From positions 1 to 64,000 of the forward strand of contig NZ_JBHSEZ010000028.1 in the NCBI RefSeq assembly GCF_042653765.1: a stretch of DNA of 64,000 nucleotides. The letters are read 5' to 3'. This stretch comes from Castellaniella denitrificans. GTDB lineage: Bacteria > Pseudomonadota > Gammaproteobacteria > Burkholderiales > Burkholderiaceae_B. A program made the translations under genes and the position numbers. The notes beneath the pieces are model-generated. The model searched no databases. It was not told the origin of the DNA and saw only the letters and a list, made by a program, of their open reading frames with translations. Shown one piece after another: positions 50,001 to 58,375 of the stretch (the first letter of the stretch is position 1; each line of letters opens with the position of its first letter).

Positions 50001-51798
50001 GGTCGGGATCGCCGCCATTCAGCTCGCCCGCCATCTGGGCGCCGAGATCTTCGCGACAGCGGGCACGGATGAAAAGCGCGATTTCGTCCGGCTGCTGGGC
50101 GCCGACCATGTGTTTGATTCCCGCAGCCTGGACTTCGCCGATCAGATCCGCGCCGTCACGCGGGGCGAGGGCGTGGACGTGGTCCTGAATTCCCTGGCGG
50201 GCGAGGCGATGCGCCGCAGCCTGGACGTGCTCAAGCCATTTGGCCGGTTCCTTGAGCTGGGCAAGCGGGATTTCTTTGAAAACACGCCCCTGGGTCTGCG
50301 GCCGTTGCGCAACAACATCAGCTATTTCGGCATCGACGCCGACCAGTTGATGACCGGTCGGCCCGCCCTGGCGGCGCGATTGTTCGCCGAAGTCATCGCG
50401 CTGTTCGAGGACGGGACGCTCGCGCCCTTGCCCTATCGCCGCTTCATGGCCGATCGCGTGGTGGATGCCTTCCGCGTCATGCAGCAGGCCCGCCATATCG
50501 GCAAGATCGTGGTGTCCCTGGCCGACGCCCGGCCCAGGGTCGAGTCGCCCATGACCGACGAGTCCGTCGCCTCGTTCCCCGCCGACGGGACCTGGCTGAT
50601 CACCGGCGGGCTGTCGGGTTTCGGCCTGGAAACCGCCCGCTGGCTGGCGGCGCGCGGCGCGCGTCATCTGGTGCTGCTGGGCCGGCGCGGGGCGGACACC
50701 CCGGGCGCCGCCGAGGCGATCCAGAGCCTGGCCGCCCTGGGCGTCCAGGCCCATGCGCGCGCCTGCGACATCCGTGATGCCGAAGCCGTGCAGGTCCTGA
50801 TCGGCGAAATGCGCCGGACGCTGCCGCCCTTGCGGGGCGTGGTGCACGCGGCCGCCGTGTTCGATGACCGTCTGATCAGCCGGCTGGACGAGGACAGCAT
50901 GCGCGCCGTGCTGGAGACCAAGCTGTCCGGCGCCTGGAATCTGCACCAGGCCACGCAGGCCGACCCGATCCGGCATTTCGTGCTGTATGGCTCGATCACC
51001 ACCACCATCGGCAACCCTGGTCAAGGCAATTATGTCGCAGCCAACGCCGGCCTGGAAAGCCTGGCCGCGCTGCGTCAGCGCCAGGGGCTGCCCGCCACCT
51101 GCATCGCCTGGGGGCCGATTGGCGATGCCGGATATCTGACCCGCCATGAGGCCGTGCGCGGCAGCCTGGAGCAACGCCTTGGCCGCCCGCCGCTGACCGC
51201 GGCCCGGGCGCTGGATGCGCTGGGCCGCCTCCTGGCGCAGGACAGCTCCCATGCCATCGTGGCGGACTTCGACTGGAACGTCCTGTCGCGTCTGCTGCCT
51301 TCAGCCGATGGCGTCCGGTTTTCCGTGCTGAACCGCAACCGCCAGGACATCGCCGCCGACACCCAGGACATCCGCAGCCTGATCCAGGGCAAGGACGCGG
51401 ACACCATCATCCGCATCGTGCAGGAACGGGTGATCGGCGAAGTGGCCCAGACCCTGTCCATCGCCCCCGAACGTATCGAAGCGCACAAGTCCCTGCACGA
51501 TCTGGGCATGGATTCCCTGATGGCGGTGGAGCTGGCCCTGGGCCTGGAGCAGCGTTTCAGCATCCAGTTGCCGGTGATGATGCTCAACGATGCGCCGACC
51601 GTGGCGGGCGTGACCGCCCGCATCATCGAGCGGCTGACGGGGGATGCGGATGATGACCCGGGCGTGACGGCGGGCTCCGCCGATCTGATTGCCAGCGTGG
51701 TGGGCCGGCATGAGTCCGGCCTGAACGCCGATGAATTGCGCGGCCTGGAGGACGAGACCCGAAGGCTGGCTGAAACTGGAACTTCCCTGATCCGATGA
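44095..51798 (+). CDS. Fully reducing type I polyketide synthase of the capsule locus (RkpA-like)
   Basis: This is a single-module synthase of about 2567 residues. Domains in order: ketosynthase (about 50-475; Cys220 in DTACSSSL, His356 in EAHGTGT), acyltransferase (about 580-890; Ser680 in GHSVGE), dehydratase (about 950-1230; His982), a region of about 1240-1640 resembling a degenerate methyltransferase, enoylreductase (about 1820-2130; HGAAGGVG), ketoreductase (about 2165-2390; TGGLSGFG and GNYVAAN) and acyl carrier (Ser2474 in LGMDSLM). There is no thioesterase. The oxoamine synthase gene overlaps its stop, so the acyl chain is probably released by that enzyme. This pairing is like rhizobial RkpA/RkpG. 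The start is uncertain: the frame opens with TTG at 44095, and GTG at 44125 is an alternative. Confidence 0.93.
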   Translation: MPIVSRHGGSVPKSNKHNKSCWGSCLPVQKSQKKNLRKAGCAQACPAPGAIALVGMAFRFPGDCRDETGFWSALMNGRDLVTEIPPDRWATAELRHARRAEPGRSITFSAGVLSRIDAFDAAFFGISPREAAWLDPQQRLLLELSWEAMENAGIPPSSLAGSDCAVYVGIAALDYGTRGLDDLASLSSNSMTGNTLSVAANRLSYLYDLHGPSLAVDTACSSSLVALHHACRAIQTGEASCALVGGVNLLLHPYPFVGFTKASMLSATGRCRPFDASGDGYVRAEGGAVLLLKPYEQALADGDDIQAVILASGVNADGSRKTGITIPSALGQAELMHDVLSRSGLAAGDVDFIEAHGTGTVVGDPIEAEAIGQVYGQAHTGPLPIGSVKSNMGHLEAASGMAGLIKAVLALKHRALPGTLHLEKPNPRIDFQALNLEVPTARRAFPETGRPLIAGVNSFGFGGANAHVLLQGPASAAVRPAAVGAVSPRQSSQDAAASGLSPLVLSARSVPALAALADAYARQLILQGPDAYEAIARGAAFQRDRLDKALILQPESFADAVDRLQAFAEGDDPDAVLTEDTLPEPGSIAFVYSGNGAQWQGMGCRLLEESPRFAAILAELDALLRPLAGFSMLDELRAPAEASRLDDTTIAQPLLFAVQVAVTLLLREQGIEPAAVAGHSVGEIAAAWACGALSLDQAAQVISARSQAQGLTRGQGRMAAVALSAGALSDLLADLDLTGRVTIAGYNSPANLTLSGDLESLQHLESHLPPGVFFRLLDLDYAFHSPWMDAIRDPVLRKLQGLEPRAPRSAVFVSTVTGDALADERLDAHYWWRNIREPVRFQAAVGRLADQGCRIFLEIGPHAILQRYVTETLTSLSIQGRVLGVLRRQDDGMQSIRHAIGRCLLLSGPALLQSRFQAVRPRVRLPNYPWQRERHWHPQTSESLLAIQRRREHPLLGWRLPDAEAAWENVLDTLVLPWLADHRVGGAIVFPGAAYAEMALAAGRAWRGGTPVVESLEILAPMVFDGDHARSLRLTIQPRDGGFMIQSRQRLSHDEWTPHAVGRLLESTGAWAGTDPAAPGEARRVIDYDTHYALAAGLGLDYGPVFRGLRSIRVEDDRLDATLDLPTQACSTDYVLHPGALDLCFQALIAFLQDAAPSGRGMAMLPVRVGRLAVCRSGQAQRLRVRLLRRGQRSVLADCELLDGEGGTLAVAEACRFRAAVLNPNAGKAAGHWRIVPLLQVHPHDERRAAIPALSGLIASLSGCLPASEARRRWFRETLPLSEILVLSFAFEACRQLAQPPRAPDWYALFDAPHVSPLIRWLGVRLRDEGLLVPEGTGWALARDADWSQAADVWQNLLRDHPAYLPQLTLMGHWGRQLPALLRGELDPLSLHDRLRRSAVAESRYQDDPTYLGVRLALESLLRSLAAALPAARRLRVLEWTAAPSGLFKTLLDVLPEEQVDYVLAVTDPELADRQAAECQDQPAVRVLRTGEDEQALRDSLGAGRFDLIIYRHSLHLFADPHTEVDRARRQLAGGGLLVIAERHPDWSAHLVEGLNPDWWVDTRTDDGVSGPGPMPVPAAPLWQPDAWRRLLDDAGLMHGTVWREPAAEDLAEGAYLVLAQCPDTDAPVALPAEAGGDWLLLVDEASQAFGQVLSERLAVLGSSATLRDVASQASGEDGAWTHCVSLIGWGDTADQAADPAIFLLRRVQGWIRHETAPRLWIVTQGGAPGGDPAQGPDPSPAQAALWGFGRVLMNEAPALNCTLIDLGGGDAARLIRELRHPDGADEVLWRGDCRQVLVMREARPEPAGPLNHADRFRLDFHVPGKLRNLVWLRDEARALDDQAVEVQTRAAGLNFRDVMYLMGLLPDEAVENGFAGASLGLEFSGVISRVGSGVRDLAPGDAVMGFGSSCFASHVVTRADAVARLPDGWSFEAAATVPTVFLTVYYALKQLADLQPGERVLIHGAAGGVGIAAIQLARHLGAEIFATAGTDEKRDFVRLLGADHVFDSRSLDFADQIRAVTRGEGVDVVLNSLAGEAMRRSLDVLKPFGRFLELGKRDFFENTPLGLRPLRNNISYFGIDADQLMTGRPALAARLFAEVIALFEDGTLAPLPYRRFMADRVVDAFRVMQQARHIGKIVVSLADARPRVESPMTDESVASFPADGTWLITGGLSGFGLETARWLAARGARHLVLLGRRGADTPGAAEAIQSLAALGVQAHARACDIRDAEAVQVLIGEMRRTLPPLRGVVHAAAVFDDRLISRLDEDSMRAVLETKLSGAWNLHQATQADPIRHFVLYGSITTTIGNPGQGNYVAANAGLESLAALRQRQGLPATCIAWGPIGDAGYLTRHEAVRGSLEQRLGRPPLTAARALDALGRLLAQDSSHAIVADFDWNVLSRLLPSADGVRFSVLNRNRQDIAADTQDIRSLIQGKDADTIIRIVQERVIGEVAQTLSIAPERIEAHKSLHDLGMDSLMAVELALGLEQRFSIQLPVMMLNDAPTVAGVTARIIERLTGDADDDPGVTAGSADLIASVVGRHESGLNADELRGLEDETRRLAETGTSLIR

Positions 51799-53120
51799 GC
51801 AAACTCGAACCTGCCCCTGTCGGCAGACTTCAATTGATCGACCGCATCCTGGGCAAGAAGGCCGGGGACAGCGGATCGGCCGCGACGGCTCCGGTCCGCC
51901 GCGCCTCCGGCGCGCGCAGGATTCCCGATGCCTGGACCCGTTTCGACCGCCACCCGGCGTACGAAAGCATGCTGGTCTCCAAGGCCGCGTCACAGCGCCT
52001 GGGGCTGGACAATCCGTTTTTCCGGGTGCACGACGGCCGGGCCGGGGCCATGACGCGGATCGATGGGCGCGACTACCTCAATTTCGCCAGCTACAACTAC
52101 CTGGGCCTGGCCGGGCATCCTCTGGTCGATCAGGCGGCCAAGGACGCCATCGACCGCTATGGCACCACCGTGTCGGCCAGCCGTCTGGTCGCGGGCGAAC
52201 GCCCCGTCCAGCGCGATCTCGAGCAGGCGCTGGCCCAGGTGTATGGCGCCGAGGACTGCGTGGTCTTTGTCAGCGGCCATGCCACCAACGTCAGCGCCAT
52301 CGGACACCTGTTCGGCCCGAAAGACCTGGTCGTGCACGACAGCCTGATCCACAACAGCGTGCTGGTGGGCATCCAGCTTTCAGGCGCGGCGCGACGCGCC
52401 TTCCCCCACAACGATGTGGACGCCCTGGACCGGCTGCTGGCCGACCTGCGTGGCCGGTTCGAGCGCGTGCTGATCGTGGTCGAAGGCATCTACAGCATGG
52501 ATGGCGACATGCCCGACCTGCCGGCGCTGATCGATCTGAAGCGCCGCCACCACGCCTTCCTGATGGTGGACGAGGCCCATGCCCTGGGCGTGCTCGGTGA
52601 AAAAGGCTACGGCCTGCACGAGCATTGCGGCATCGATGGGCGGGCGGTGGACATCTGGATGGGCACCTTGTCGAAAACCCTGTCGGGTTGCGGCGGCTAC
52701 ATCGCGGGCGAACGCGCCCTGGTCGAGCAGTTGAAATACGCGGCCCCCGGATTCGTCTACAGCGTCGGCATCGCGCCGCCGCTGGCGGCGGCCTCACTGG
52801 CGGCGCTGGCGCTGATGCGGGCCGAGCCGGAACGTGTCGCCCGGCTGAAACAGCGGGGACAGTTCTTTTTGCGGCAGGCCCGCGCGGCCGGGCTGGATAC
52901 CGGTCTGTCGCAGGGCTATTCCGTCGTCCCGGTGATTCTGGGCAGTTCCCTGAAGGCCGTCCGGCTGTCGAACCAACTGTTCGAGCACGGCGTGAACGTG
53001 CAGCCCATCATCCACCCCGCTGTCGAGGAGAAAGCCGCCCGCCTGCGTTTTTTCCTGAGCAGCGAACATACCGAGGCCCAGATCGTCGAGACGATCGGGC
53101 TGATCCAACAGATGGCTTGA
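51795..53120 (+). CDS. Alpha-oxoamine synthase (RkpG/serine palmitoyltransferase-like)
   Basis: The 441-residue PLP enzyme belongs to the family of KBL, BioF and serine palmitoyltransferase, which condense an amino acid with an acyl thioester and lose CO2 to give an alpha-amino ketone. The PLP lysine is K294 (GTLSKTLSGCGGY), with the preceding VDEAHALGVLG and the N-terminal YNYLGLAGHP block intact. An extra N-terminal extension of about 60 residues is present. The start overlaps the PKS stop as ATGA, implying coupled synthesis and direct use of the PKS-bound chain. The expected product is a sphingoid-like aminoketone; amino-acid choice is not readable. Confidence 0.94.
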   Translation: MSKLEPAPVGRLQLIDRILGKKAGDSGSAATAPVRRASGARRIPDAWTRFDRHPAYESMLVSKAASQRLGLDNPFFRVHDGRAGAMTRIDGRDYLNFASYNYLGLAGHPLVDQAAKDAIDRYGTTVSASRLVAGERPVQRDLEQALAQVYGAEDCVVFVSGHATNVSAIGHLFGPKDLVVHDSLIHNSVLVGIQLSGAARRAFPHNDVDALDRLLADLRGRFERVLIVVEGIYSMDGDMPDLPALIDLKRRHHAFLMVDEAHALGVLGEKGYGLHEHCGIDGRAVDIWMGTLSKTLSGCGGYIAGERALVEQLKYAAPGFVYSVGIAPPLAAASLAALALMRAEPERVARLKQRGQFFLRQARAAGLDTGLSQGYSVVPVILGSSLKAVRLSNQLFEHGVNVQPIIHPAVEEKAARLRFFLSSEHTEAQIVETIGLIQQMA

Positions 53121-53149
53121 AAAGGCCAGAACCCATTTTCTGATCGTTG

Positions 53150-54358
53150 ATGTCCGACCCCACACTTCAATCCCCCGTTACATCCCCTTCCGTACCCATT
53201 GCCGCCGGGCCTTCCGGCACCGTGACCGATCTTGAGCTGGAGGACTCCCAGGCGCAAGCCGCGCAGCGGCGGCGCCAACGGCGCCTGTTCTGGGGCATGG
53301 TCGTCATCCCCATGTTGCTGGCCCTCGTGTATTACGTGTTTCTGGCCGACAGCCGCTATGTCAGCCAGGCCCAGGTGGCCGTGCGTCAGACCAATGGCGA
53401 ATCCAGCCAGGCATTGCCCGGCCTGGCCATGATGCTGACCGGCACCAACCCGACATCGCGCGAGGAAACGCTGTACTTGCGGGAATACATCCGGTCCCAG
53501 GACATGCTCGACGCCCTGAACGCCCGGCTGGACTGGACCGCGCATTTCGCTGGCCGCTGGCGCGATCCGCTGTATTGGTTGTCACGGGATGCGAGCGCCG
53601 AGGATCAACTGACGTTCTATCAAAGGCTGGTGAATGCCCGGTTCGACGAAGAAACCGGCCTGCTGAATGTCACGGTCGAAGCCCTGGACCCCGCGTTCGC
53701 CCAGGACAGTCTGGATTTCATCCTGAAAACCAGCGAAGGGCTCGTCAATGAACTGTCCCACCGGATGGCACGCGAGCAAGTGCGCTTCGCCGAGGACGAA
53801 CTGGCAAACGCCCATCGCGATTACGAAAGCCAGCGCGACCGGATCCTGGACTTCCAGCGCCAGAATCAGTTTCTGGATGCCGGCGAGGCGGCCAGGAACC
53901 GCGCCACCATCATTGCCGAACTGGAATCCCGGCTGGTCACCGCCCATGCGGAGCTGAAGGCCCTGAAGGCCCGTCTGACCAGCGACGCACCGGCGGTGCG
54001 CACGAAGCAGACCGAGATCCGGGCGCTGGAACAGCAACTGGCCGTGGAAAACAAACGGCTGCTGTCCGACCAGGGCCAGAACAACCTGAATGTCGTCGCC
54101 GCGCAATTCCGCAAGCTGGAGGTCGACGGCAAGATCGCCGAAGAGACCTACAAGCTGGCCGTGGTCGCCTTGCAGAACGCCCGCATCGAGGCCAGCAAGA
54201 AAATCCGCAGCCTGGTCACCGTGGTGTCCCCCAATCTGCCCGACGAAGCCCTGTATCCGCGTCGCCTGTACAACCTGTTCACCCTGATGATCGTGCTGCT
54301 GCTGGTCTATGGCATCACCCGATTCATCATCGCCAGCATCGAGGATCATCGTGATTAA
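53150..54358 (+). CDS. kpsE: Capsule export inner-membrane protein (KpsE/BexC/CtrB family)
   Basis: The 402-residue polysaccharide co-polymerase-type protein has a cytoplasmic start, a first helix at about 45-65 (MVVIPMLLALVYYVFL), a long periplasmic coiled-coil domain (about 200-330, rich in Gln, Glu and Arg heptads) and a second helix near the end (LFTLMIVLLLVYGITRFII). It links the inner-membrane ABC transporter to the outer-membrane channel in group 2 capsule export. The ATG at 53150 begins 29 bases after the oxoamine synthase. The stop overlaps the start of the next gene. Confidence 0.94.
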   Translation: MSDPTLQSPVTSPSVPIAAGPSGTVTDLELEDSQAQAAQRRRQRRLFWGMVVIPMLLALVYYVFLADSRYVSQAQVAVRQTNGESSQALPGLAMMLTGTNPTSREETLYLREYIRSQDMLDALNARLDWTAHFAGRWRDPLYWLSRDASAEDQLTFYQRLVNARFDEETGLLNVTVEALDPAFAQDSLDFILKTSEGLVNELSHRMAREQVRFAEDELANAHRDYESQRDRILDFQRQNQFLDAGEAARNRATIIAELESRLVTAHAELKALKARLTSDAPAVRTKQTEIRALEQQLAVENKRLLSDQGQNNLNVVAAQFRKLEVDGKIAEETYKLAVVALQNARIEASKKIRSLVTVVSPNLPDEALYPRRLYNLFTLMIVLLLVYGITRFIIASIEDHRD

Positions 54359-55475
54359 GCCCCTGCGTCTTCTGGCCTGCCTGGCGGTCTGCGGCGCGTT
54401 GTCCGGTTGCGCCGGCGCATTCCTGTCCGCGGCGGGGCCTTCCATCCGGCAGATTCAGCATCAGTCCGAACCGGACCAGCCCGACGCCACGCCGCCCTAT
54501 CAGTTGATCGATCTGAGCGCCGCCACCATCGGGCCTTATATGCGGCCGCCCGAACCGGAACCCGTAGCCACCGTGACGGCCAAGCACATGCCCCAGCTGC
54601 GCCTGTCCCCTGGGGATGTCATTCGCCTGATGGTGGCCGATACCGTGGCCGATGGGGGGATTTTCGCTCCGCTGAGCGCCGGCGGCACCGTGTTCCAGCA
54701 ATTGCGTGTCGAGGCCGATGGCCGCTTGTCGCTGCCCTATGTGGGCCATATCCGGGTGGCCGGCCTGACGCCGTATGAAACGGAGCAACTGATCCGGCGC
54801 CGGCTGAAGGGCGTGTCCGTCGATCCGCAAGTGCATGTCGCCCTGACGGGGGATCAGTCAGGCGCGGTCCTGGTGGCCGGCGCCGTCAAGCATCCGGGCC
54901 GCGTATCCACGCTGGATGGACCACTGACCCTGCTGGACGCCATCAACCGGGCGGGCGGCGCCGTGCTGGAGCCCTATCTGGTGCGAGTGACCTTGCGCAC
55001 GGGCGACCATGCCGAGATCTACAACTACCAGGACATCCTGGAGGGACAGAATCGCATCGTGCCCCCCGATTCCGAGATCATCCTGGATCGCAACCGCCAG
55101 CGTTTCGTCGCCATGGGCGCCGTGGTCAAGCCCGGCCTGCATGATTTCCCGGCCCCGAATCCCAGCCTGCTCGAGGCGTTGGGTGTGGTGGGCGGCCTGC
55201 GCGACAGCACCTCCGATGCGACCGGCGTTTTCGTGTTCCGTCTGACCGATCCCGCATCGGCCAGCCCGGCGGCGGCGCCCGGCAAGCCCGTCGCCCAGGT
55301 CTTTCGTCTGAATATGGAGGATCCTTCGGCGCTGTTTCTGGCGCGGCAATTTCTGGTGCAACCGGAAGACGCCATCTACGTGACCAATGCCGGCGTCTAT
55401 GAATGGCAGAAGATCATTTCGCCCATCGTGCAGGTGCTGGTGCTGGGCCGCACGGCGGACGCGTTGGGGCGTTAG
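54351..55475 (+). CDS. Outer-membrane polysaccharide export lipoprotein (BexD/CtrA-type OPX)
   Basis: The 374-residue OPX protein has a lipoprotein signal with lipobox LSGC (Cys about residue 20), a PES domain (LRLSPGDVIRLMVADTV about 80-170) and SLBB domains (SGAVLVAGAVKHPGRVST and ERFVAMGAVVKPG-like repeat). It forms the outer-membrane exit channel. The GTG at 54351 is chosen because it starts the signal peptide directly and overlaps the kpsE stop by 8 bases; no ATG fits. Size is closer to BexD/CtrA than to the longer E. coli KpsD. Confidence 0.9.
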   Translation: MIKPLRLLACLAVCGALSGCAGAFLSAAGPSIRQIQHQSEPDQPDATPPYQLIDLSAATIGPYMRPPEPEPVATVTAKHMPQLRLSPGDVIRLMVADTVADGGIFAPLSAGGTVFQQLRVEADGRLSLPYVGHIRVAGLTPYETEQLIRRRLKGVSVDPQVHVALTGDQSGAVLVAGAVKHPGRVSTLDGPLTLLDAINRAGGAVLEPYLVRVTLRTGDHAEIYNYQDILEGQNRIVPPDSEIILDRNRQRFVAMGAVVKPGLHDFPAPNPSLLEALGVVGGLRDSTSDATGVFVFRLTDPASASPAAAPGKPVAQVFRLNMEDPSALFLARQFLVQPEDAIYVTNAGVYEWQKIISPIVQVLVLGRTADALGR

Positions 55476-55478
55476 GCC

Positions 55479-56273
55479 ATGGTTGTGATTTCGCGCCGCA
55501 GTTCCCTGGACATTACCCGTGCCGTGGTGTTCGCCATGGTGCTGCGGGAAATGCAGACACGGTTCAGTTCACGCCGTCTGGGCGGGGTGTGGACGTTGCT
55601 GGAGCCGATTCTGCACTTGGTGCTGATGATGGTGATCTATACCTATGCGAAGGACAAAACCGTGCCTGGTATGGAGTTGCCCGCATTTCTGCTGTTTGGT
55701 GTGCTCCCCTTCCTGTTATTCAAAAACATATCACTTAATCTGATGGATTCTTTGGAGGCAAATCGGGCGTTGTTTGCATACCGTCAGATCCAGTTGATGG
55801 ACACGTGGGTGGCAAGGTTCATCGTGAATTTCTGCATATCCGCCAGTGTGCTGATGTTGATGGGCTTTGTGCTGGCTTTTTGGGGCGGTTATGACCTCAG
55901 TATTCATGCGCCTCTTGAATGGGGTGTGACATGGGGCGTTGGATTAGCATTGGCCTTCGGTCTTGGCATGATTTATTGCGCTATCGGAGAAGTATTGCCG
56001 GAATCAAAGACCATCATAAAGCTGTCCTACTTCCCTTTGTACTTGCTGTCCGGCGCAATATTCCCGGTGTGGAATCTACCACCTAGTGTCTTGAGCTGGC
56101 TGGCGTTGAATCCTTGGCTGCATGTCATAGAACTATTCAGAATCCATGCGAGCCCGTCGTACCCCTCGATGCCGCAACTGAATATCCTATATCCAGCTAT
56201 GTGGGCGGGCGCTACTCTTTTTGTCGGGTTTGGCCTGTACCGCGCCCGACGACTGCACATGATGGCGAATTGA
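55479..56273 (+). CDS. kpsM: Capsule ABC transporter permease
   Basis: The 264-residue ABC-2 permease of the KpsM/BexB type has six helices. The N-terminal block VLREMQTRFSSRRLGGVWTLLEPI is highly characteristic. It exports the lipid-linked capsule polymer across the inner membrane with KpsT. The first 70 codons are GC-rich like the upstream genes and the rest is AT-richer, as in the downstream sugar genes. Its stop TGA overlaps the KpsT start (TGATG). Confidence 0.95.
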   Translation: MVVISRRSSLDITRAVVFAMVLREMQTRFSSRRLGGVWTLLEPILHLVLMMVIYTYAKDKTVPGMELPAFLLFGVLPFLLFKNISLNLMDSLEANRALFAYRQIQLMDTWVARFIVNFCISASVLMLMGFVLAFWGGYDLSIHAPLEWGVTWGVGLALAFGLGMIYCAIGEVLPESKTIIKLSYFPLYLLSGAIFPVWNLPPSVLSWLALNPWLHVIELFRIHASPSYPSMPQLNILYPAMWAGATLFVGFGLYRARRLHMMAN

Positions 56274-56935
56274 TGATACGAGTCTGCAATTTATATAAAT
56301 CCTATCGAGATCGCAGTCAGCAAAAGCGCTATCGAGTTTTCGAGAACCTTTCATTCTCCATACCAGAGGGAAGAAATGTCGCGATTCTAGGACGAAACGG
56401 ATCTGGTAAAAGCACACTTCTGCGCTTGCTGGGTGGGATTGATGTGCCGGATCGCGGAAAGATATTCTCAAACAAAAAAATATCGTGGCCCGTCGGGCTG
56501 AAGGGTGGGTTTCAAGGCTCGTTGACAGCAAGAGAGAACGTCAAATTTGTTGCCAGAGTCCAGGGGGCTCGCGGGGAAGAGCTAAAAAAGGCTGTTTCCT
56601 ACGTGGAGTCGTTCGCGGATATCGGGGAATATTTTGACGAACCCATGAAAGCATATTCTTCCGGTATGAGAGGGCGTGTGGCGTTCGGGTTGAGCCTCGC
56701 CTTTGATTTCGATTATTACCTTATAGATGAGGCAATGTCGGTGGGAGATGCCCAATTCAAGAGAAGATGCAAGGAAATTCTCAGAGAGAAAATCGGGAAG
56801 GCAAACATATTGATGGTTTCCCATAATATGAAGGACGTCGTATCGTTATGCGATATGGTTGTCCTTTTGCATAATCAGAAAACTTACTTCTATGATGATG
56901 TAAGGGAAGGAATACGAGCGTATAGGAAACTGTGA
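56273..56935 (+). CDS. kpsT: Capsule ABC transporter ATPase
   Basis: The 220-residue ATPase has Walker A GRNGSGKSTLL (about residue 40), signature YSSGMRGRVAF and Walker B YYLIDEAMS, matching KpsT/BexA. The ATG overlaps the kpsM stop, which fixes the start; the upstream extension of the open frame is out of register with the family. It powers polymer export. Codon use is AT-rich. Confidence 0.95.
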   Translation: MIRVCNLYKSYRDRSQQKRYRVFENLSFSIPEGRNVAILGRNGSGKSTLLRLLGGIDVPDRGKIFSNKKISWPVGLKGGFQGSLTARENVKFVARVQGARGEELKKAVSYVESFADIGEYFDEPMKAYSSGMRGRVAFGLSLAFDFDYYLIDEAMSVGDAQFKRRCKEILREKIGKANILMVSHNMKDVVSLCDMVVLLHNQKTYFYDDVREGIRAYRKL

Positions 56936-57004
56936 CCTCATGGTCGCTGTTTTCAAAGACATATTTCAATTTTTTTAAAATAAAAATTCCCGATAGAGGG
57001 CTGG

Positions 57005-58267
57005 ATGAAAATTCTTATCAGATCTCCGCAGGATCCATTAAAAATATATGATGCCTACGAATCTACTAAGAAGATTGGTGGTAATTCCGGGAATCTTCTA
57101 TATATAAATTCAGTAGCTAGGGCGTTATATGCAAAGAATAATAAACTGAGTTTCGGCGGTTTCAAAGCTCATGTAAGTAATGATAGGAAGTCTTGGGCGG
57201 AATCGATCAATGAAAAATATGACCACTATGTCATGCCCCTATCAAACGCCTTTAGGTCAGGGATGACCGAAATTTTGATTGGTTTCACCGAGATCGTCCG
57301 AAATCTTGATATTCCAGTCACCGTGGTGGGGATAGGGGCTCAGGCAACTGCCTTGTCGGCAAAAAGTGGAACCTACAGCATGGCCCGAACGGGGAAGGGC
57401 GACGTGAAGAGCCCCGATGCGCGATCAGATCATGATCGTGTGGTGTATGAGTTCTGTAGTGCGGTGCTGGAAAAATCGCGTTCCATTGGTGTGCGAGGCG
57501 CGTATACACGAGATTACCTGCTATCTCTTGGTCTGCCTGAGGAACGAGTGCGAATTATTGGATGTCCGTCGTTGTTTACCTGGGGGCCATCGCACAGAAT
57601 TGTAGACAGAGACGGTAAGGACTATTCGGGTAAGCGTCGGGAATTTCATCCTTCCATGAAGATATCCATGAATATCGACTACAGAGTGCCCGGAATTGAG
57701 CGGATGATATATAAGAATTTCCAGATTTATGAAAATCTGTTTTCTCCGAGTCAGGATTCCATGTCCGCAAGAATGATCCTCGACAACAAGCAATATTATG
57801 ATATCAGCAAAGTTAACCTCGGGGCGCCTGTTCACAAGAAGCACGGCATGTTCGTCTTGGGAAGGCTTTTATATTATCCGAACCCCTGGGGCTGGATCGA
57901 TGATCTGTCCACTTACGATTTTGTATTTGGCACCCGCTTGCACGGAAATATAGCCGGTATATTGGGAGGAACTCCCGCGCATCTTATTGCGCACGATTCC
58001 AGAACAATCGAACTCGCGAATTATCATGGAATTCCATACACAGAATATGATAGCGGTTCTGATTTTCTCGCCGAGGATATGTTCCGGGATACCAGTTATG
58101 AGAAATTCAATGACTTGATGGAGGATAGATTTAATGTATTCCTGGATTTTCTGCGTGAGAATAATCTAAGCACAGCATATGACGAGCCCGATGCTGGTGT
58201 TGATTTTGACGATAAGATTGCTGCTTCCAGAAGAATCGGCCCAATATATTCCAATGGTATGAATTGA
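57005..58267 (+). CDS. Polysaccharide pyruvyl transferase-family protein
   Basis: The 420-residue protein is of the polysaccharide pyruvyl transferase family (PF04230-like): GNSGNLLY near the start, VVGIGAQATAL, SIGVRGAYTRDYL and the C-terminal GTRLHGNIAGILGG followed by SRTIELANYHGIPY. Members add a pyruvate ketal to exopolysaccharide or capsule sugars, using phosphoenolpyruvate. It is AT-rich and 69 bases after kpsT. The exact sugar acceptor is unknown; some relatives act as other glycan-modifying enzymes. Confidence 0.85.
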   Translation: MKILIRSPQDPLKIYDAYESTKKIGGNSGNLLYINSVARALYAKNNKLSFGGFKAHVSNDRKSWAESINEKYDHYVMPLSNAFRSGMTEILIGFTEIVRNLDIPVTVVGIGAQATALSAKSGTYSMARTGKGDVKSPDARSDHDRVVYEFCSAVLEKSRSIGVRGAYTRDYLLSLGLPEERVRIIGCPSLFTWGPSHRIVDRDGKDYSGKRREFHPSMKISMNIDYRVPGIERMIYKNFQIYENLFSPSQDSMSARMILDNKQYYDISKVNLGAPVHKKHGMFVLGRLLYYPNPWGWIDDLSTYDFVFGTRLHGNIAGILGGTPAHLIAHDSRTIELANYHGIPYTEYDSGSDFLAEDMFRDTSYEKFNDLMEDRFNVFLDFLRENNLSTAYDEPDAGVDFDDKIAASRRIGPIYSNGMN

Positions 58268-58375
58268 GGATTATGTTGCCGGGCCCGGGTGTGTCTTATT
58301 TTAGAATATTGACGGTCAATATAATTCAAGAACCGTATTTTCAGAGAAGGTATACATTGAGAGCGAGCGCTGGTT

